From positions 42,554,277 to 42,618,276 of the forward strand of contig NC_065543.1 in the NCBI RefSeq assembly GCF_932294415.1: 64,000 nucleotides of DNA. Direction: 5' to 3'. The notes under the pieces were generated by a model. The model saw only the letters and a program-made list of their open reading frames with translations, made no database searches and was not told the origin of the DNA. The position numbers and the translations under genes are program-made. Shown here one piece after another: positions 1-12,501 of the stretch. This DNA comes from Quercus robur (lineage: Eukaryota > Streptophyta > Magnoliopsida > Fagales > Fagaceae). How positions within the stretch are numbered: position 1 is the first letter of the stretch; the number at the start of each line of letters is the position of its first letter.

Positions 1-249
1 GTTCTCTCAGGCTTTTTATTAACATCAATTACAGAAATAACTAATGCTTCAAACACAATTTTTATTACATAATAATACAATATATGATATGATACAAGTA
101 TGCAATTGAGATTCATAAGTTGGCAAAACAAAGGCTAGTTGCTATTAATGATTCCATTTTCGCAACTTTATTTTTTTAGCAAGCTTGAATGATACTTCGA
201 TAGACATAGAAACAATAATACATAAACACTCTAAAAACATCTTAATGCT

Positions 250-1809
250 TTATTTGTTCAATAAAAATTTCAAAATTCTTAAAATTGATCCACCTTCACT
301 AACACTCTTTTTAGCCATTTCCTTCAACTTTAGTGCCTTTGTCTTTATAACATCATCAGAGAGCAATGCTTTTATCTTTGTGTTGATTTCGTGCCTTGTG
401 AAAATCCTATTTTTGTTCGGGTTCAACCCTAAACCAACCTTCCAAACATCACATACGTAACTCTTATTTTGGAATTGGTTTGTAAAGTAAGGCCAACATA
501 GAAATGGGACTCCCTTGCTTATACCCTCCAAGGTTGAATTCCATCCACAATGGCTTATAAAACATGCAGTAGAAGGGTGAGCTAGCACCTCCTCTTGAGG
601 TACCCAATCAACAATCTTTCCATGATCAGCTATTCTCTTTCTAATCCCATCAAGGAATTCTGAGAGTGCTTCATTGGTGATATCAGACTGAATAACCCAC
701 AAAAATGGAAGACCTATGAGTTCAAGTTCAAGTGCTAGTTCATCAAATTGTTGTTGGTTGAAGATTGAGGTGCTGCCAAAGGAAACATAAATGACTGAGC
801 CCACATGTTGTTTATCAAACCAACTTAGGCAAGTTGAATTATCAAGCCAAAAGCTTCCAATTTGACAGCCCAATTGACTGCCTGAAAGTAATGGACCAAC
901 AGGTATGATCCCAAGAACTAAATTTAAGGCCAATGAGTCTAGTTCATAGAATGAGTTGCAAAGAAGCCAGTTGCATAGTTTGACAGAATGGTTCATCCTG
1001 AAAGCATATTGAAAAAAAGTGTTTTGCATCCTTGATTCTCCTAGGAAGCTCCATGGAAACTCTGAGCTTTTCCATGCAAGGATTTCCTTTGACAGCCAAA
1101 TCAAGTCATTTTTTATTGGAGTTCCTACAGGGTCATCAGATTTTTTTTACTAAAACCAAACAAGTACCATATCATGTATCAATTTTTTTAATTTAAAAGT
1201 AACCTTCATGGAACTTTAACTTCTTTCCATTTTTTGTTTTCATCATTTAAAATAAAATTTTGACCATGAAATGAACTTTCTTCATTTCAAGTGAAATGGA
1301 GAGACTGGGAGGTGTCAAGAATACTAGTTAGTTTTTACCTTGAGTGTCCATAATTCCATCCTCAATAAGCTTTGGGATCGGGAGTGTAAAGGCTAGGTTG
1401 CTGGTCCAGCCGACCAAAATGTAGCACTTTTAATTCCCATCATCTCAGCAACTTCAAATGCCCACACAACCGATATCCTAGGAATGATACAACTAATCCG
1501 ATCATCATAAGATTCGTTACTTTTCTCAATCAAGTCCTTGAAATGACCTGGCATAACTTCTTGAAAACTATTTATCAGTTTAAGAGCATCAGTTCGATCA
1601 TCCCCAGGTTCTAGACCATTTGGGAGTGAGACTAGCCTTATCAGGTTATTCACTGGCATTATAGTTGTTAATCTTGCAATTATGAACTCAGTGCTAACAA
1701 ATGTGACCTTGATCCCATGATCAGCAATCTGGTGAGACAACTTCATAAGTGGCGCAACATGGCCCTGTGTTGGAAATGATACGACTAGCACATGTGATTG
1801 GCTGCCCAT
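250..1809 (-). pseudogene. UGT83A1-like UDP-glycosyltransferase, copy 1 (frameshifted)
   Basis: This is a family-1 plant glycosyltransferase, which would transfer a sugar from a UDP-sugar to a small hydrophobic acceptor in the cytosol. Exon 1 (1809-1339) begins at MGSQSHVLVVSFPTQGH, with the N-terminal acceptor-domain glycine-histidine motif. Exon 2 starts at 1124 after a GT-AG phase-1 intron (1338-1125). Exon 2 carries a full PSPG box (WVPQEEVLAHPS ... HCGWNSTLEG ... WPYFTNQ). Its penultimate residue is N where glucosyltransferases usually have D or E. Compared with copy 2, one base is missing near 1394 (GPAT then stop) and another near 285, which replaces the usual SSFKNFESFIE tail with ILRILKFLLNK. 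These two frameshifts make a pseudogene likely. If they are sequencing errors, the rest would read as a near-complete UGT of about 450 residues. Confidence 0.85.
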
Positions 1810-2391
1810 GACGAATTCTACTCTATATTGCCACAAAAATTATAACATCGCCAAATTCAAAATTCCAAAATCTGCAAAATAACACATCGAAGTCATATTC
1901 CAATTAAATCATGAACAATATCCCATGTAAATCTCCAACACATAGCTAGAATATGGATAGCATGAGCAAAAAGCATGATAAATGGTAAATCACACACTCG
2001 ATCTTAGCTAGAAGGCTGAGAAAGGCATTGGTAATCACACACTACTATTACAAAAGGATAACTGTAAAATTTCCGATTTGATAATAAAACAGGAACATGA
2101 AGAGAATGAGCTCAGTGTAAGAATTGAAAGAACAATTTATCAATTTAATAACATGTAGCAAATCAAGACAATAATCTTAATTAATATCCACATATATTTT
2201 TGATAATTTGATGGGGGGGGGGGGGGGGGGGGGATTCGAATGGCAAAAAGACAATAATCTTAATACACAATAAGGATATATATATATATATATATATAAG
2301 AAAAATTATATATATATAAGAAAAATTGGTTAGTTTAGTTACAAAATTGGTTATAACTTAAAACTACAACTTTAGTCAATAAGATAAATGC

Positions 2392-2504
2392 ACAACTTTG
2401 AGCAAGACTAAAACACTTCTAGACACATTGTTTTGATCATGGTTTGCCAACAATACATATTAGAGTTCTAAATACATAAATACCCAAGTCTTTAGAACCT
2501 AACA
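2392..2504 (-). mobile_element. LTR fragment at right edge of UGT unit 1
   Basis: About 113 bp match the U3 end of the LTR at 12523-13375, including the shared phrase TTTTGATCATGGTTTGCC and the terminal CCTAACA. No internal element sequence follows. It is a fossil fragment. The same LTR end also closes copy 2 at 6875-6964. Confidence 0.75.
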
Positions 2505-2756
2505 TCCAATAATTTCTTTTTTTTAAAAAAATGGGCTAGGACACATATGCAGTCATGTCTCATACATGTCTAGCACAAGCACAGTAGGCAAAAGGCCATG
2601 TCGATGCTTTCCAGTTCATAGTTACTAAATAAAAATTCAATAAAATAGATTTTAAAGACTAAAAGAATAAAAACTAGACTAAAGTGTAAACTATACAAGT
2701 AAAGTTTGGTGATATTTGTATTTTATACTATAAAGTTTCAGAATTTGAATTTTATC
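2505..2756. other. Intergenic, no gene
   Basis: AT-rich sequence without a supported gene. The last 50 bases (TTTATACTATAAAGTTTCAG) are repeated in degenerate form near 3790, so an old local tandem duplication of about 300 bp predates the solo LTR at 2757. Confidence 0.5.
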
Positions 2757-3474
2757 TGTGGGGCCAGAGAACTTACGACCCGGCCCACTTTCCATTAGGA
2801 CCTAGGGCCTGTGCCGAAAAGAGTGGTTGCCGAGGACAAATAGTGAAAGTCCAAATAGCCTATAGAGGCAGCCGAGGATGACCCTGTCCTCGGCATCCCA
2901 AGACTTCAAAAGAAAGAGCGACATGTTGTCAAAGGTAGCCTCCAACGCGCCCTCAGAAGAAAGGGCGAGTAGAGTGGGGTTCACATGGGGGTACGGAGTG
3001 GGAGTGGTTCAAGGAGAAGACGTCACCTCCGTATTGAATGCGCCCACAAACATCCTAGTCACATTAATGGTAAAAGACTCTTGAACAGTGTGGCTTCGAT
3101 TATTGCAACTAACAGAAAGTAGGGGGAGGTGGCTGATGGGACAGGTACTCGAGTAGGAACCTGCCTGATCAACAGATAGAGGGTCAAGGTCAATTGAGAA
3201 AGGCTATATAATGGGAAGGCTTATGCGCCAAAAAGGGGGCCGAAACGAAGGACCCAAAATAAGAAAAGGAAGAATAGGTACATTAAGCTTCATAGGCAAG
3301 ATCCATGGCCAACCTTAACTCATCTCTACGTGACCACCATTAGTACCACGTCTAACCACTGTCCGGTGACCAAGACCTAGCCTTTCAAACCCACGCTCTA
3401 CAAATTATATTGTTTGGGCCTTTAACGTACGAACCCAATACCATCTTGGGGTCGTTATAAATTGAGTCCCTACA
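2757..3474 (+). mobile_element. Solo LTR with perfect 5-bp TSD
   Basis: A 718-bp sequence begins TGTGGGGCC and ends GAGTCCCTACA. The termini are TG...CA with imperfect inverted repeats (TGTGGGG / CCCTACA). It is flanked on both sides by TTATC (2752-2756 and 3475-3479). A TATA-like CTATATAATGG lies near 3203. It is much more GC-rich than its flanks. No internal region or second LTR is present, so it is a solo LTR, probably Ty3/gypsy by size and composition (an inference). Open frames inside it are not genes. Confidence 0.9.
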
Positions 3475-3479
3475 TTATC

Positions 3480-4350
3480 CTCTTGAAGTTCTATTATGTT
3501 TGCATTGCATTAGCAATCCATTTGTCCATATTTTCCATTAAGTATCACATAAACTTGTCACTCTTGTTTAGTTTGTCCAATAAAATGATGCTACATCATT
3601 TTTAAACTAGATATTTGTATCTAAACTGGTTTGGATTGAAGATCCTCCTTATTTTCTTGCCATGCAATTATCAATTGATGTAGAATCTACTGATTAATGA
3701 TGATAGTATCAGTTTTCCTTTTAATTTTTTTTTTTTAACAAAAAACTAAGGCTAAATTGAAAACAACACCTCTAAAATTTGGAGGTGTTTGGATTTTACA
3801 CTATGAAGTTTTAGAATTTAGATTTTACCTCTTATTCCATTTGCATTAGCAACTCGTCCATTCATATTTTCCATTAAGTGCCATATAAGCTTACCACACG
3901 TGTTCGGTTTATTCAATAAAATAATGCCATGTCATTTATTAAATTTTTTTTAGGTTATATAAAAAAAAAAAATATTGCAATTAACTCAAACGTGTTTTTT
4001 GAGATGCCATTGACTCGTATGTAGTAGAAATGGTTGGAAATGAGACCTCCGTCCCAAACTTGCCTTGTTTCCATCCCTGCAACTCATTGTTTCAGGCTCA
4101 ACATGCATGCTAAGTTGCTAACTCAGACGTGTTTTTTTGCAAAAAGATAGATATGTTAAATAAAGTTTATGAATTGTGGTTAAGTTAGCATTTTCACTTG
4201 TGTACTTTACAAGTAGTAATGTTTGCTAAAACTTTAGTCATAATTGATAAATTGCCACTTTGAAGCACTTAGCCTTTTTGCTAACCAAAAAAGAACAGAA
4301 AAAGGGGAAGTAAAATATTCAATAAACAGGTTAATTAAGCTTAAATAGAA
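3480..4350. other. Spacer between UGT copies, no gene
   Basis: No coding signal. The stretch 3480-3610 is repeated in degenerate form at 3840-3960 (shared TTTGCATTAGCAA and ATATTTTCCATTAAGT), marking an old tandem duplication of noncoding sequence. Confidence 0.5.
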
Positions 4351-4509
4351 TTAAGGCTAATTGCAATTCATGATGCCAACTTTGCAAGCCATTATGGCAA
4401 TTCAAATCTTTAAACACCTCACATCTTCATTTTTTAGCAATAAACTTAAATGAAATTGCATACTTCCGTAGACATAGAAACAATAAAACACAAACACTCT
4501 TAAGACATC

Positions 4510-6081
4510 TTAATACTTTATTTGTTCAATAAAGCTTTCAAAATTCTTAAAAGAAGATCCACCTTCGGTAACTCTCTTTTTAGCCATCTCTTTCAGCTTC
4601 AATGCATTTGTTTTTATACCATCATCAAAGAGCAATGTTTTTATCTTTGTGTTGATTTCATGCCTTGTGATAATCCCATTTTCATCTAGGTTCAACCCTA
4701 AACCAACCTTCCAAACATCACATATGTAACTCTTATTTTAGAATTGATCTGTAAAGTAAGGCCAGCATAGAAATGGGACTCCCTTGCTTATACCCTTCAT
4801 GGTTGAATTCCATCCACAATGGCTTAGAACACATGCAATAGAAGGGTGAGCTAGCCCCTGCTCTTGAGGTCCCAATTAACAATCCTTCCATGATCAGCTA
4901 TTCTCGTTCTAAACCCATCCAGGAATTCAGAAAGTGCTTCATTAATGATATTTGACCGAACAACCCACAAAAATGGTTGGCCTATGAGTTCAAGTCCAAG
5001 AGCAAGTTCATCCAATTGTTGTTGGTTGAAGGTTGAGGTGCTGCCAAAGGAAGCATAAATGACTAAACCCACAGGTTGTTTATCAAGCCAACTTAGGTAA
5101 GTTGAATCCTCCGGCCAAAAGCTTCCAATATGATTTTCCAATTGATTGCCCGAAAGTAATGGACCAACTGGTATGATCTCAGGAATTAAATTTAAGGCCA
5201 ACAAGTCAAGTTCATAGAATAAGTTGCAGAGAAGCCATTTGCATAGTTTGACAGAATGGTTCATCTTGAAAACATATTGAAAAAAAATGTTTTGCATCTA
5301 TGATTCTCCTGGGAAGCTCCATGGAAACTCTGAGCTTTTCCATGCAGGGATTTCCTTTGACAGCCAAATCAAGTCATTTTTTATTGGAGTTCCTACAGGG
5401 TCATCATCATATTATTTTTATCAAAACCAAACAAAGTACCATATCTTGTATCAATTGTTTAATTTAAAAATAACCTTCATGTGAACCTTAACTTCTTTTT
5501 CATTTTTCTCTTCATCATTTAAAATAAAATATTAACAATGAATGAACTTTCTTCCTTTCAAGTGAAATGGAGAGACTGGGAGGTGTCAAGAATACTAGTT
5601 AGTTATTACCTTGAGTACCTATAATTCCATCCTCAATAAGCTTTGGGATATGGAATATAAGGGCCAAGTTTGCTGGTCCAATAGGCCAAAATGCAACACT
5701 TTGAATTCCCATCTTCTCAGCAACATCAAATGCCCACGCAACTATTACATCAGCAATGACACAAATGATCCGATCATCAGCAGATTTGTTAATTTTCTCA
5801 ATCAAGTCCTTGAAATGATCTGGCTTAGTTTCTTGAAAACTATTTATCAGTTTAAGAGTATCAATTTGATCATCCCCGGGTTCTAGACCGTCCGGGAGTG
5901 AAACTAGCCTTATCGAGCTATTCGCTGGCATTGTAGTTGTTAATCTTGCATTTATGAACTCAATGGTAACAAATGTGACCTTGATCCCATGATCAACAAT
6001 CTGGTGTGACAACTTCATAAGTGAGGCAACATGGCCCTGTGCTGGAAATGGTATGACTAGCACATGTGGTTGGCTACCCAT
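4510..6081 (-). pseudogene. UGT83A1-like UDP-glycosyltransferase, copy 2 (several breaks)
   Basis: Paralogue of the UGT at 250-1809, same strand, about 4.3 kb away. Exon 1 (6081-5610) is open from MGSQPHVLVIPFPAQGH to IPKLIEDGIIGTQ and ends at a CAAG|GTAATAAC donor. Exon 2 starts at 5392. Exon 2 has an in-frame TAG at 5300-5298 where copy 1 has Arg, a one-base loss in the PSPG box near 4866 (TGGGACC against TGGGTACC in copy 1), and a TAA near 4740 in the sequence after the box. The box keeps the usual terminal DQ, and the C-terminus (SSFKNFESFIEQIK) looks ancestral. So copy 2 has the better exon 1 and tail, while copy 1 has the better exon 2 core. Confidence 0.88.
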
Positions 6082-6874
6082 GACAAATTCAAAATTCCAA
6101 AATCTATAAAATAACATATGGAAGTCATATTCCAATTAAATCATAAACAATCTCTCTAGTAAGTCTCCAACACATAGGTAGAATAAGAATAGCATCACCC
6201 TTTAAGACTGCAACAATAAGTCAAATTTATTTATTTATTTATTTAAATGTGAGAAGAGATACAATAAGTCACAAGAAGTTGAATATTTGATAGGCTTAAG
6301 ATGGTCTCATAGAACTGTGTAAGAGCTAGTTTGAAGGTTAAAAACCATTAAATAAAACAACATATTATGAGCAAAAAGCAATATAAATGGTAAACCACAA
6401 ACTTGATCTTAGCTAGAAGGCCAAGAAAGGGATTGGTAATTCATACACTACTGTTATAACAAGATAACTGTAAAATTTCTGTTTTGATAATAAAACAGGA
6501 ACATGAAGAGAATGACCTTAGGGGAAGAATTGAAAGAATAGTTTATCAATGTAATAACATGTAGCAAATCAAGACAATAATATTAATTAATATCCACATA
6601 TATTTTTGATAATTTGATAGGTGGGGGAGGGGGATTCGAATGGCAAAAAAACAATAATCTTAATACACAATAAGGATATATATATATATATATATATAAG
6701 AAAAATTGGTTAGTTTAGTTACAAAATTGGTTATAACTTAAAACTACAACTTTAGTCAATAAGATAAACATTATCACATATTTTGAAAATCTAACCGTTG
6801 AATTGCTTGTTTTTTACGTTCTTAATATATATGTCAAATTTTGTATCAATTGGATATTATTTATTATATGATTT

Positions 6875-6964
6875 ACTTCTAAACACATTGTTTTGATCAT
6901 GGTTTGCCAACAATATACATTAGAGTTCTAAATACATAAATACCTAAGTTTTTGGAACCTAACA
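6875..6964 (-). mobile_element. Truncated 3' LTR
   Basis: Only the U3 end of the LTR remains (about 90 of 853 bp), from ACTTCTAAACAC to CCTAACA. It is followed on the element side by the purine tract. The rest of the LTR is gone where it meets the UGT upstream region. Confidence 0.75.
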
Positions 6965-6980
6965 AACTCCCCCTTTGGCA
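6965..6980 (-). other. Polypurine tract
   Basis: On the minus strand AAAGGGGGAGTTTG directly precedes the TTAGGTTC start of the LTR remnant. This is the position and composition expected for the plus-strand primer of an LTR retrotransposon. Confidence 0.7.
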
Positions 6981-7489
6981 ATCCATGACAAAACACAATT
7001 AGAAGCTCAAAGTTTACAAAATAAAATCCCTTTACACAAATAATGCTCATAAAACAAACTCAATCCTAACTACTATCCATCAGTTGCAAGTGTAGACAGC
7101 AACTCAATTGAATTAATCTGTATATTTCCTGAAACACTAAACAAAACGCATAACTGCATGTGTGGAAAAAATACAAGTAAACAAAATAAATTCTTGATTT
7201 CAAACAACACACAATAAAGACATATACCAATGAAAGACTCATAAATAAAAATCAATAAACGGTTGAAAACAAGAAACATATAAAGTAATAAAAATAACAC
7301 TCCCCCTAACATGAATATCCCATCAAAAATATGACAAGAGCTAAAACGATAAAATACAATGTGAAGCACCTAGATACAATCTAAACTCCACAAGCTCCAA
7401 CCAACAAAAATACTCTCCCCCTGAAAACAAAAACTCTACACAATGTACTCCCCCTTTTTGTGACGGAATGGCAAAGGGCAAATAAAATC

Positions 7490-8555
7490 CATCATCAAAA
7501 GGGAGGTGGTGGTGAAGAACATCTAAACTGCGCCAACTCCGCACGCAAAGCACAGATCTCATCGAGCACGTCCACCAAAATCTGTCCATGAGCCGCCTGC
7601 ACGGTCAAGACATGATCCAACGTACGTCGAATGTCTAAATCATCCGAATTAGTCAGTGGAGGAACATCAGCATCGACAGCATTAGCACCTGTAAAAGAGG
7701 GAGAAAGAGGAACAGCACCAGATGACACACCTCTAGGACAGGAGCAACTCTCAAGTGAGTAGCCCTCTGTCTAAGAAAGGTGGCACCTATGGGAGCAACA
7801 ACATGAACAGGTTCACTAGAAGGGAAACCATTTAGACCCAGAAACAGCAGAATCCAATGAATGAAAATAGGATGGATAAATGCATGTCCTACGGTAGAAC
7901 TCCTATGAACCTCGTTCAAAGAACGAAGGAACAGATGTGAGAAACTGATAGACGCACCAGAAACGAACGCATATAAAAATATACATCGCTCTAGAGGGAT
8001 GGTGTGGAGATGAGAAATAGGCCACAACGAATGACATGTTATCCTAAAGAAAAGATAGACAGTCTCGGTAAGCTCAGCGAACGTGATCCGAGGATCAGGA
8101 CCCCACTAGATAGACGACCTAGTGATGTATGACATGACAATATCTAAGGGAGGAGACTCATCATAGGGATAGTTAGGCTCCCGAACAATCGGAACCCCAA
8201 GAGCCTCAGCCACTACCCGAGGGGTAATGATGAACTCAACATCTCGTATTCAACTCCTGATAAGGGTGTTGAAATCATAGACGTGGTAAGAGAGATTTGA
8301 GAAGAACTCTCTAATCAGGGCGGTCGAGGGTGGATGATCTATCTCTAAGAGAGACAACCAACCTCTAAACTCAAAGTTAGCCCTAATAGCTAGATCAATC
8401 TCATCTAAAATCACAGCATGCTCAGCCCAAATCTTACGCTTACAGTTCAAGGTCTCAAAGACCTCTCTGCTTTTATTATTCCTAAACACCTCACTCCTAG
8501 AGAGAGACTCAGAGGAAGTGGAAGGGATCCTATAGGCTCTAGTTTTCTTAGGCAT
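7490..8555 (-). pseudogene. Passenger ORF, plant 'putative transposon protein' (Transposase_32-like) domain, fossil
   Basis: A minus-strand coding remnant starts MPKKTRAYRIPSTSSESLS. It contains a segment like IREFFSNLSYHVYDF, which resembles the plant-specific domain annotated in Pfam as a putative plant transposon protein. The later part is rich in hydrophobic and aromatic residues and ends in a proline run. It sits between the gag region and the purine tract, on the same strand as gag, so it travels with the element. It is broken in several places. The domain assignment is from memory of the family pattern, and its function is unknown. Confidence 0.5.
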
Positions 8556-8719
8556 GGTGCTAGGATAAGGACCAAAACACAAAGCAAAGGAACAAAACAA
8601 AAAACAAAAAAAGACCAAAGGTAGACAGCAAGTTAGCACAAATATATATATATATATATATAGAACAAAAAATCTATATGATGGATGAACAAATTCAATG
8701 ACATGATGCATGTCTTAAT

Positions 8720-10600
8720 GTAGTGCAATTAAGTTCAAATTGGTTCAAATTCACAAAATTGGCTTAGGCATAGAGTTTCTAACACAAAAAACCCAAAATT
8801 TTGAAAAAACACTTGATCAATTTGTAAGATATTGACTAATTGATCATCATACAAGATAGATTTCAGAAAATAATGACCAATTACATCAAATCAACAAGCT
8901 AATTTCATCAATTTAGCCAAATTTGAACAAAATCCCCAATTCGGGTTAATTACAAGCCCTAGAATTTTCAATTCCTTAAAAACACAAAATTGATCAAATT
9001 AAACCACAAGGATCATGATTATAACATCCTAGAACAAAAACCCAATGATCAATTTCACAAAATATGGTTTGAATCATCAAAAACCCCAAAATATTGCTAA
9101 GTCCAAAAATAACCCTTCAATGCATGACAAAATGCATGTAAAACAAAAAATAAATGAAAAAGAGAGGGTACAAAGGACATATCGGCTTAGGGAGAGAAAA
9201 ACCTTGCAAAAAGATTGGCCGAAAACGACAAAAAATCACAGTGGAGCCTTGCCAAGTTGGAGAGAGAGAGAAAAGTTTGAAAAAGTTTTGAAAAGGTAGT
9301 TTGAACAAGTCAAATCTAAGTTTTTTAAAAAACTTGATTCACGAGTTTCGATTGATTGAAACAGACAGAGACTTGTTAAAATAATTTTAAAAAATTTCGA
9401 TTGATCGAAAAATAGAATGAATCAATTGAAACTGGCAGAAGCTCACTAAATTTGAGGAAAAACACAGTTTTAGAAAAAAAAAAAAAAAAAAACATTTAGG
9501 AACAACTCAAAGCATTAAAATTGAGGAACAAAATGCATGAGTATGTGATGATATGTTTTTCAAAAACAAGAATTTAAGCCCAAAATTCCCAAAATTTAAA
9601 ATTTCTTGCATTCTCCATAAATTTTTCAAGCATCAAATCAATTTTGCACAAAATTCATAGTATTTGCAAAACATGATTGGTCAGACCATATACACACACA
9701 ATAACATGTGCAATATTTAGCAAGGAGTAACTTGTGTAGTGTGCGCAACTAGCAAAAGCTTAAGATACATGTGAGGTAATATGTGAATAGCTATCAATCA
9801 CAAAGTCTATAAAATTCATCACATAGAATTTAAAAGAGACTATCACCTAAAGAGTTACATCATATAACTCCCACATCTCTTAGATCATAAGCTTGCAATC
9901 ACGTAAGTTTCTTGAATTTATGCCTCATAATATACACACCAATTTTAATTCATTCAGAAACTTATTAAAAAGTCAGGATAATGTACACACCATTTTTAAT
10001 TATGTGATTTGACATCAAGCTTAATAGTACACACCAATTTTAAGTATTAAGCAATTAAACCGAGATTTCACCTTATGTTATTTTTGTGCATGTGCTACAC
10101 TTTCTCGAGCACAAAATCTTACGATATGCACTAAGATGTTCATGATTGACTAGTGAACAATGGTGAGATAGTTATTTATGCCTTTCTCTAAAAGTTCAAG
10201 TCCGACAGTCAAAAACATGTGACTTCAAAATCAAGACAAAGTGATCAAAAATCATATACATCTTTCCCACACAACATGCACTACAAAGTTTCAACTAGTA
10301 AAGTGCAATAAGTAAGCTCATCTAAGCTAAACAAGATACAAAAGACATGTTATATGAACATAAATTGACCAACCTTGTTCTCAAATACCAAGAAAATTGT
10401 ACAAAACACAATTTGTTTCTTTTTTCTTCCCTTTTTCCCTTTTTTTATTATTATTTAAAAAAACACATAGAATAAAATACATGAATGTTATGCAATGCAA
10501 TTCCTATATATATATATATATATATATATAAACAAAACCAAAAAACAATGGTCACAAAGGGTAGAGTAATGAAGCACAAAGACCATGTCAAGAAGACTCA
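8720..10600. other. Noncoding spacer inside the LTR element
   Basis: AT-rich with no convincing ORF or pol motif. Near 9330-9440 it holds several degenerate copies of TTTCGATTGATTGAAAC, resembling the TCGATCGATGG stretch in the LTR at 13170. TA runs occur at 8640-8660 and 10505-10530. This is where pol would be expected in an autonomous element. Confidence 0.55.
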
Positions 10601-10621
10601 ATTAGTTCGAGTCTTTTGCAT

Positions 10622-12470
10622 CTAAAACCTTTTAGATGCACCATGAGCATTAGAGTTCTTATTCACATGGGAATGATTACCAACTCCAGGATTGGAATAA
10701 AGGTTTAAAACCTTTACCAATTCACCAATGAGTATCATAGGATCTTGCACTTGAGACACAGGTACTTTTGGTTTGTTTACTCTCTTTGCAGCTTGCAGTT
10801 TGTAACAGTTTGGACGTATATGTCCAGACTTTCCACAAAAATGACAAACCCATGCAGGTTTATCATGTGTCTTGTCCTTAGATAGGGTAGACTTCTTAGG
10901 CTTAGACTTTTTCAGATCAACCCTAATCTTCCTAAATGATGAAACTTCTATGGGTTTGACAACCTCACTCACAGGGGGTTTGACAGTTTCACTCACAATC
11001 TCACTCACAGAAGTTTCAGAAAAAGATGAAGGGACAAAGTTTGTGGAATAAGGAGCAGACACAGAGATGCTTTCAACATAACCTAATCCAAATTTGTCAG
11101 AAGGAGACTTTTGAACACTCAATATTTGATCAAGTTTAGAACTAGCAGATCTAGCAACAGATAAATCAAGTTCCAAAGATTTAACTTTATCATATTCTCA
11201 GTTTTCACATTGTTCAAAAGTTCATTAGCATCAAACAGTTTTATAAGCAAATTCTTCTTATCAAGCTCAAGAGATTCAATTTTCTTCAGGCCAAGTTCAA
11301 CATTCATAGCATCCTTTGTAACAATTTTGCAAAGTTTATTATAGGCCTCTTGAAGATCTGCATCCTCAGAGAGTTCCCCATCAGAAGGGTTCTTTTCAAC
11401 AGATAAGCTCTCATTGACTACAACAGTAGTAGTGAAAGCAATGAAGTTTCCTTCCTCGTCACAATCAAACTCATTATCAGAAACTTTATGATCACTAAGG
11501 GTTACAGCCATCGCCTTACCCTTAGACTTCAAATAGGTAGGACATTCAAATTTCATGTGACCATACCCTTGACATCCAAAACACTAAGGACCCATAGAAT
11601 GATTAGAAGATTGACCTACTTTTTCTCTAGGTTTATGATTATTGTTAACCTTAGTGGGATCATTCTTCCTAAAGTTTCTAGGTTCAGTAGTGTTCGTGCC
11701 TCTTTCCTTTCTGTTACTATTCCTGAGAAAGTTTTAAAGTTCTTGACAAGGTAAGCAATTTCTGTAGTAGAGAGCTCATCATCAAATCCACTACCTTCAA
11801 CATCATCAACTGATTTAAGAGCCATTGATTTGGATTTGGTAGTTTTGGATAGGTCCAACTCATAAGATTGAAGAGATCCTACAAGTTCATCAACAGGGAT
11901 GGAGTCCACATCCTTACTTTTAGTAATGGTAATCACCTTGGGTCTAAAGTTTTCAGTTAAAGATCTAAGAATCTTCGTAACAATTTTAGGTTGATCATAG
12001 ATTTCACCTAAGTTAAAAGCAGAATTAACTATATCATTCAATTTAGCATAGAATTCATCAAAAGATTCATCATCAGACATCCTAATACTTTCAAATTTAG
12101 AAGTCAATTGCTGTAATTTATTGATTTTGACAGCCTTTATGCCTTCATGCACAGTTTGGAGGATATTCCAAGCAGTATGACCAACCTTAACATTAGGGAT
12201 TCTCTTAAATTCCTTTATAGAAACAGTGTTAAAGATAACATTCATAGCCTTACTATTGAACGTAACTGCTTCTTTTTGAGAAGTTTCCCACTCACTAACA
12301 GAAGTAGTGGGCTTCTCCTATTCGTATTCAATGGAGTTCCAGACTCTCTCATCAATCGATTTTAGAAATGTTTTCATCCTTACTTTCCAATAAGCATAAT
12401 TATTCTCATCAAAGTGAGAAGGAATAACTAGAGAGTGTCCGTGTTCCACGACAACAGAGGTCAAGGATTA
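10622..12470 (-). pseudogene. Copia-type gag remnant (fossil)
   Basis: Minus-strand gag region of the LTR element. It has a UBN2/Copia-gag-like core (motifs such as SFDEFYAKLNDIVNSAFN and ILRSLTENFRPKV), followed by a CCHC zinc knuckle of the form C-x2-C-x4-H-x4-C (CHFCGKSGHIRPNC). The coding region is broken in about two or three places. It lies directly inside the primer-binding site, as expected for gag. Confidence 0.8.
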
Positions 12471-12501
12471 GGTCAATGATCAAAAGATCAACAACAAGAG
12501 A

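Larger units (their letters stand above)
1..2504. repeat. UGT duplication unit, copy 1
   Basis: This block holds UGT copy 1 with its 3' and 5' flanks. It is clearly homologous to about 4350-6964, including intergenic stretches such as the (TA)n tract and the AAAATTGGTTAGTTTAG run upstream of both genes. The right edge is a fragment of the LTR family seen in full at 12523-13375. A run of more than 20 G near 2215-2233 and a TA tract near 2278-2298 lie in the upstream part. The window starts inside the unit, so its left limit is unseen. Confidence 0.8.
4350..6964. repeat. UGT duplication unit, copy 2
   Basis: Homologous to 1-2504. With the spacer 2505-4350 it forms a unit of about 4.46 kb between two LTR ends (2504 and 6964). 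In the upstream region copy 2 has about 107 bp (6768-6875) that copy 1 lacks, just before the LTR fragment. Confidence 0.75.

Noticed and set aside
2802-3084. Two opposed ORFs of 60-68 codons
   Set aside because: Both lie wholly inside the solo LTR 2757-3474.
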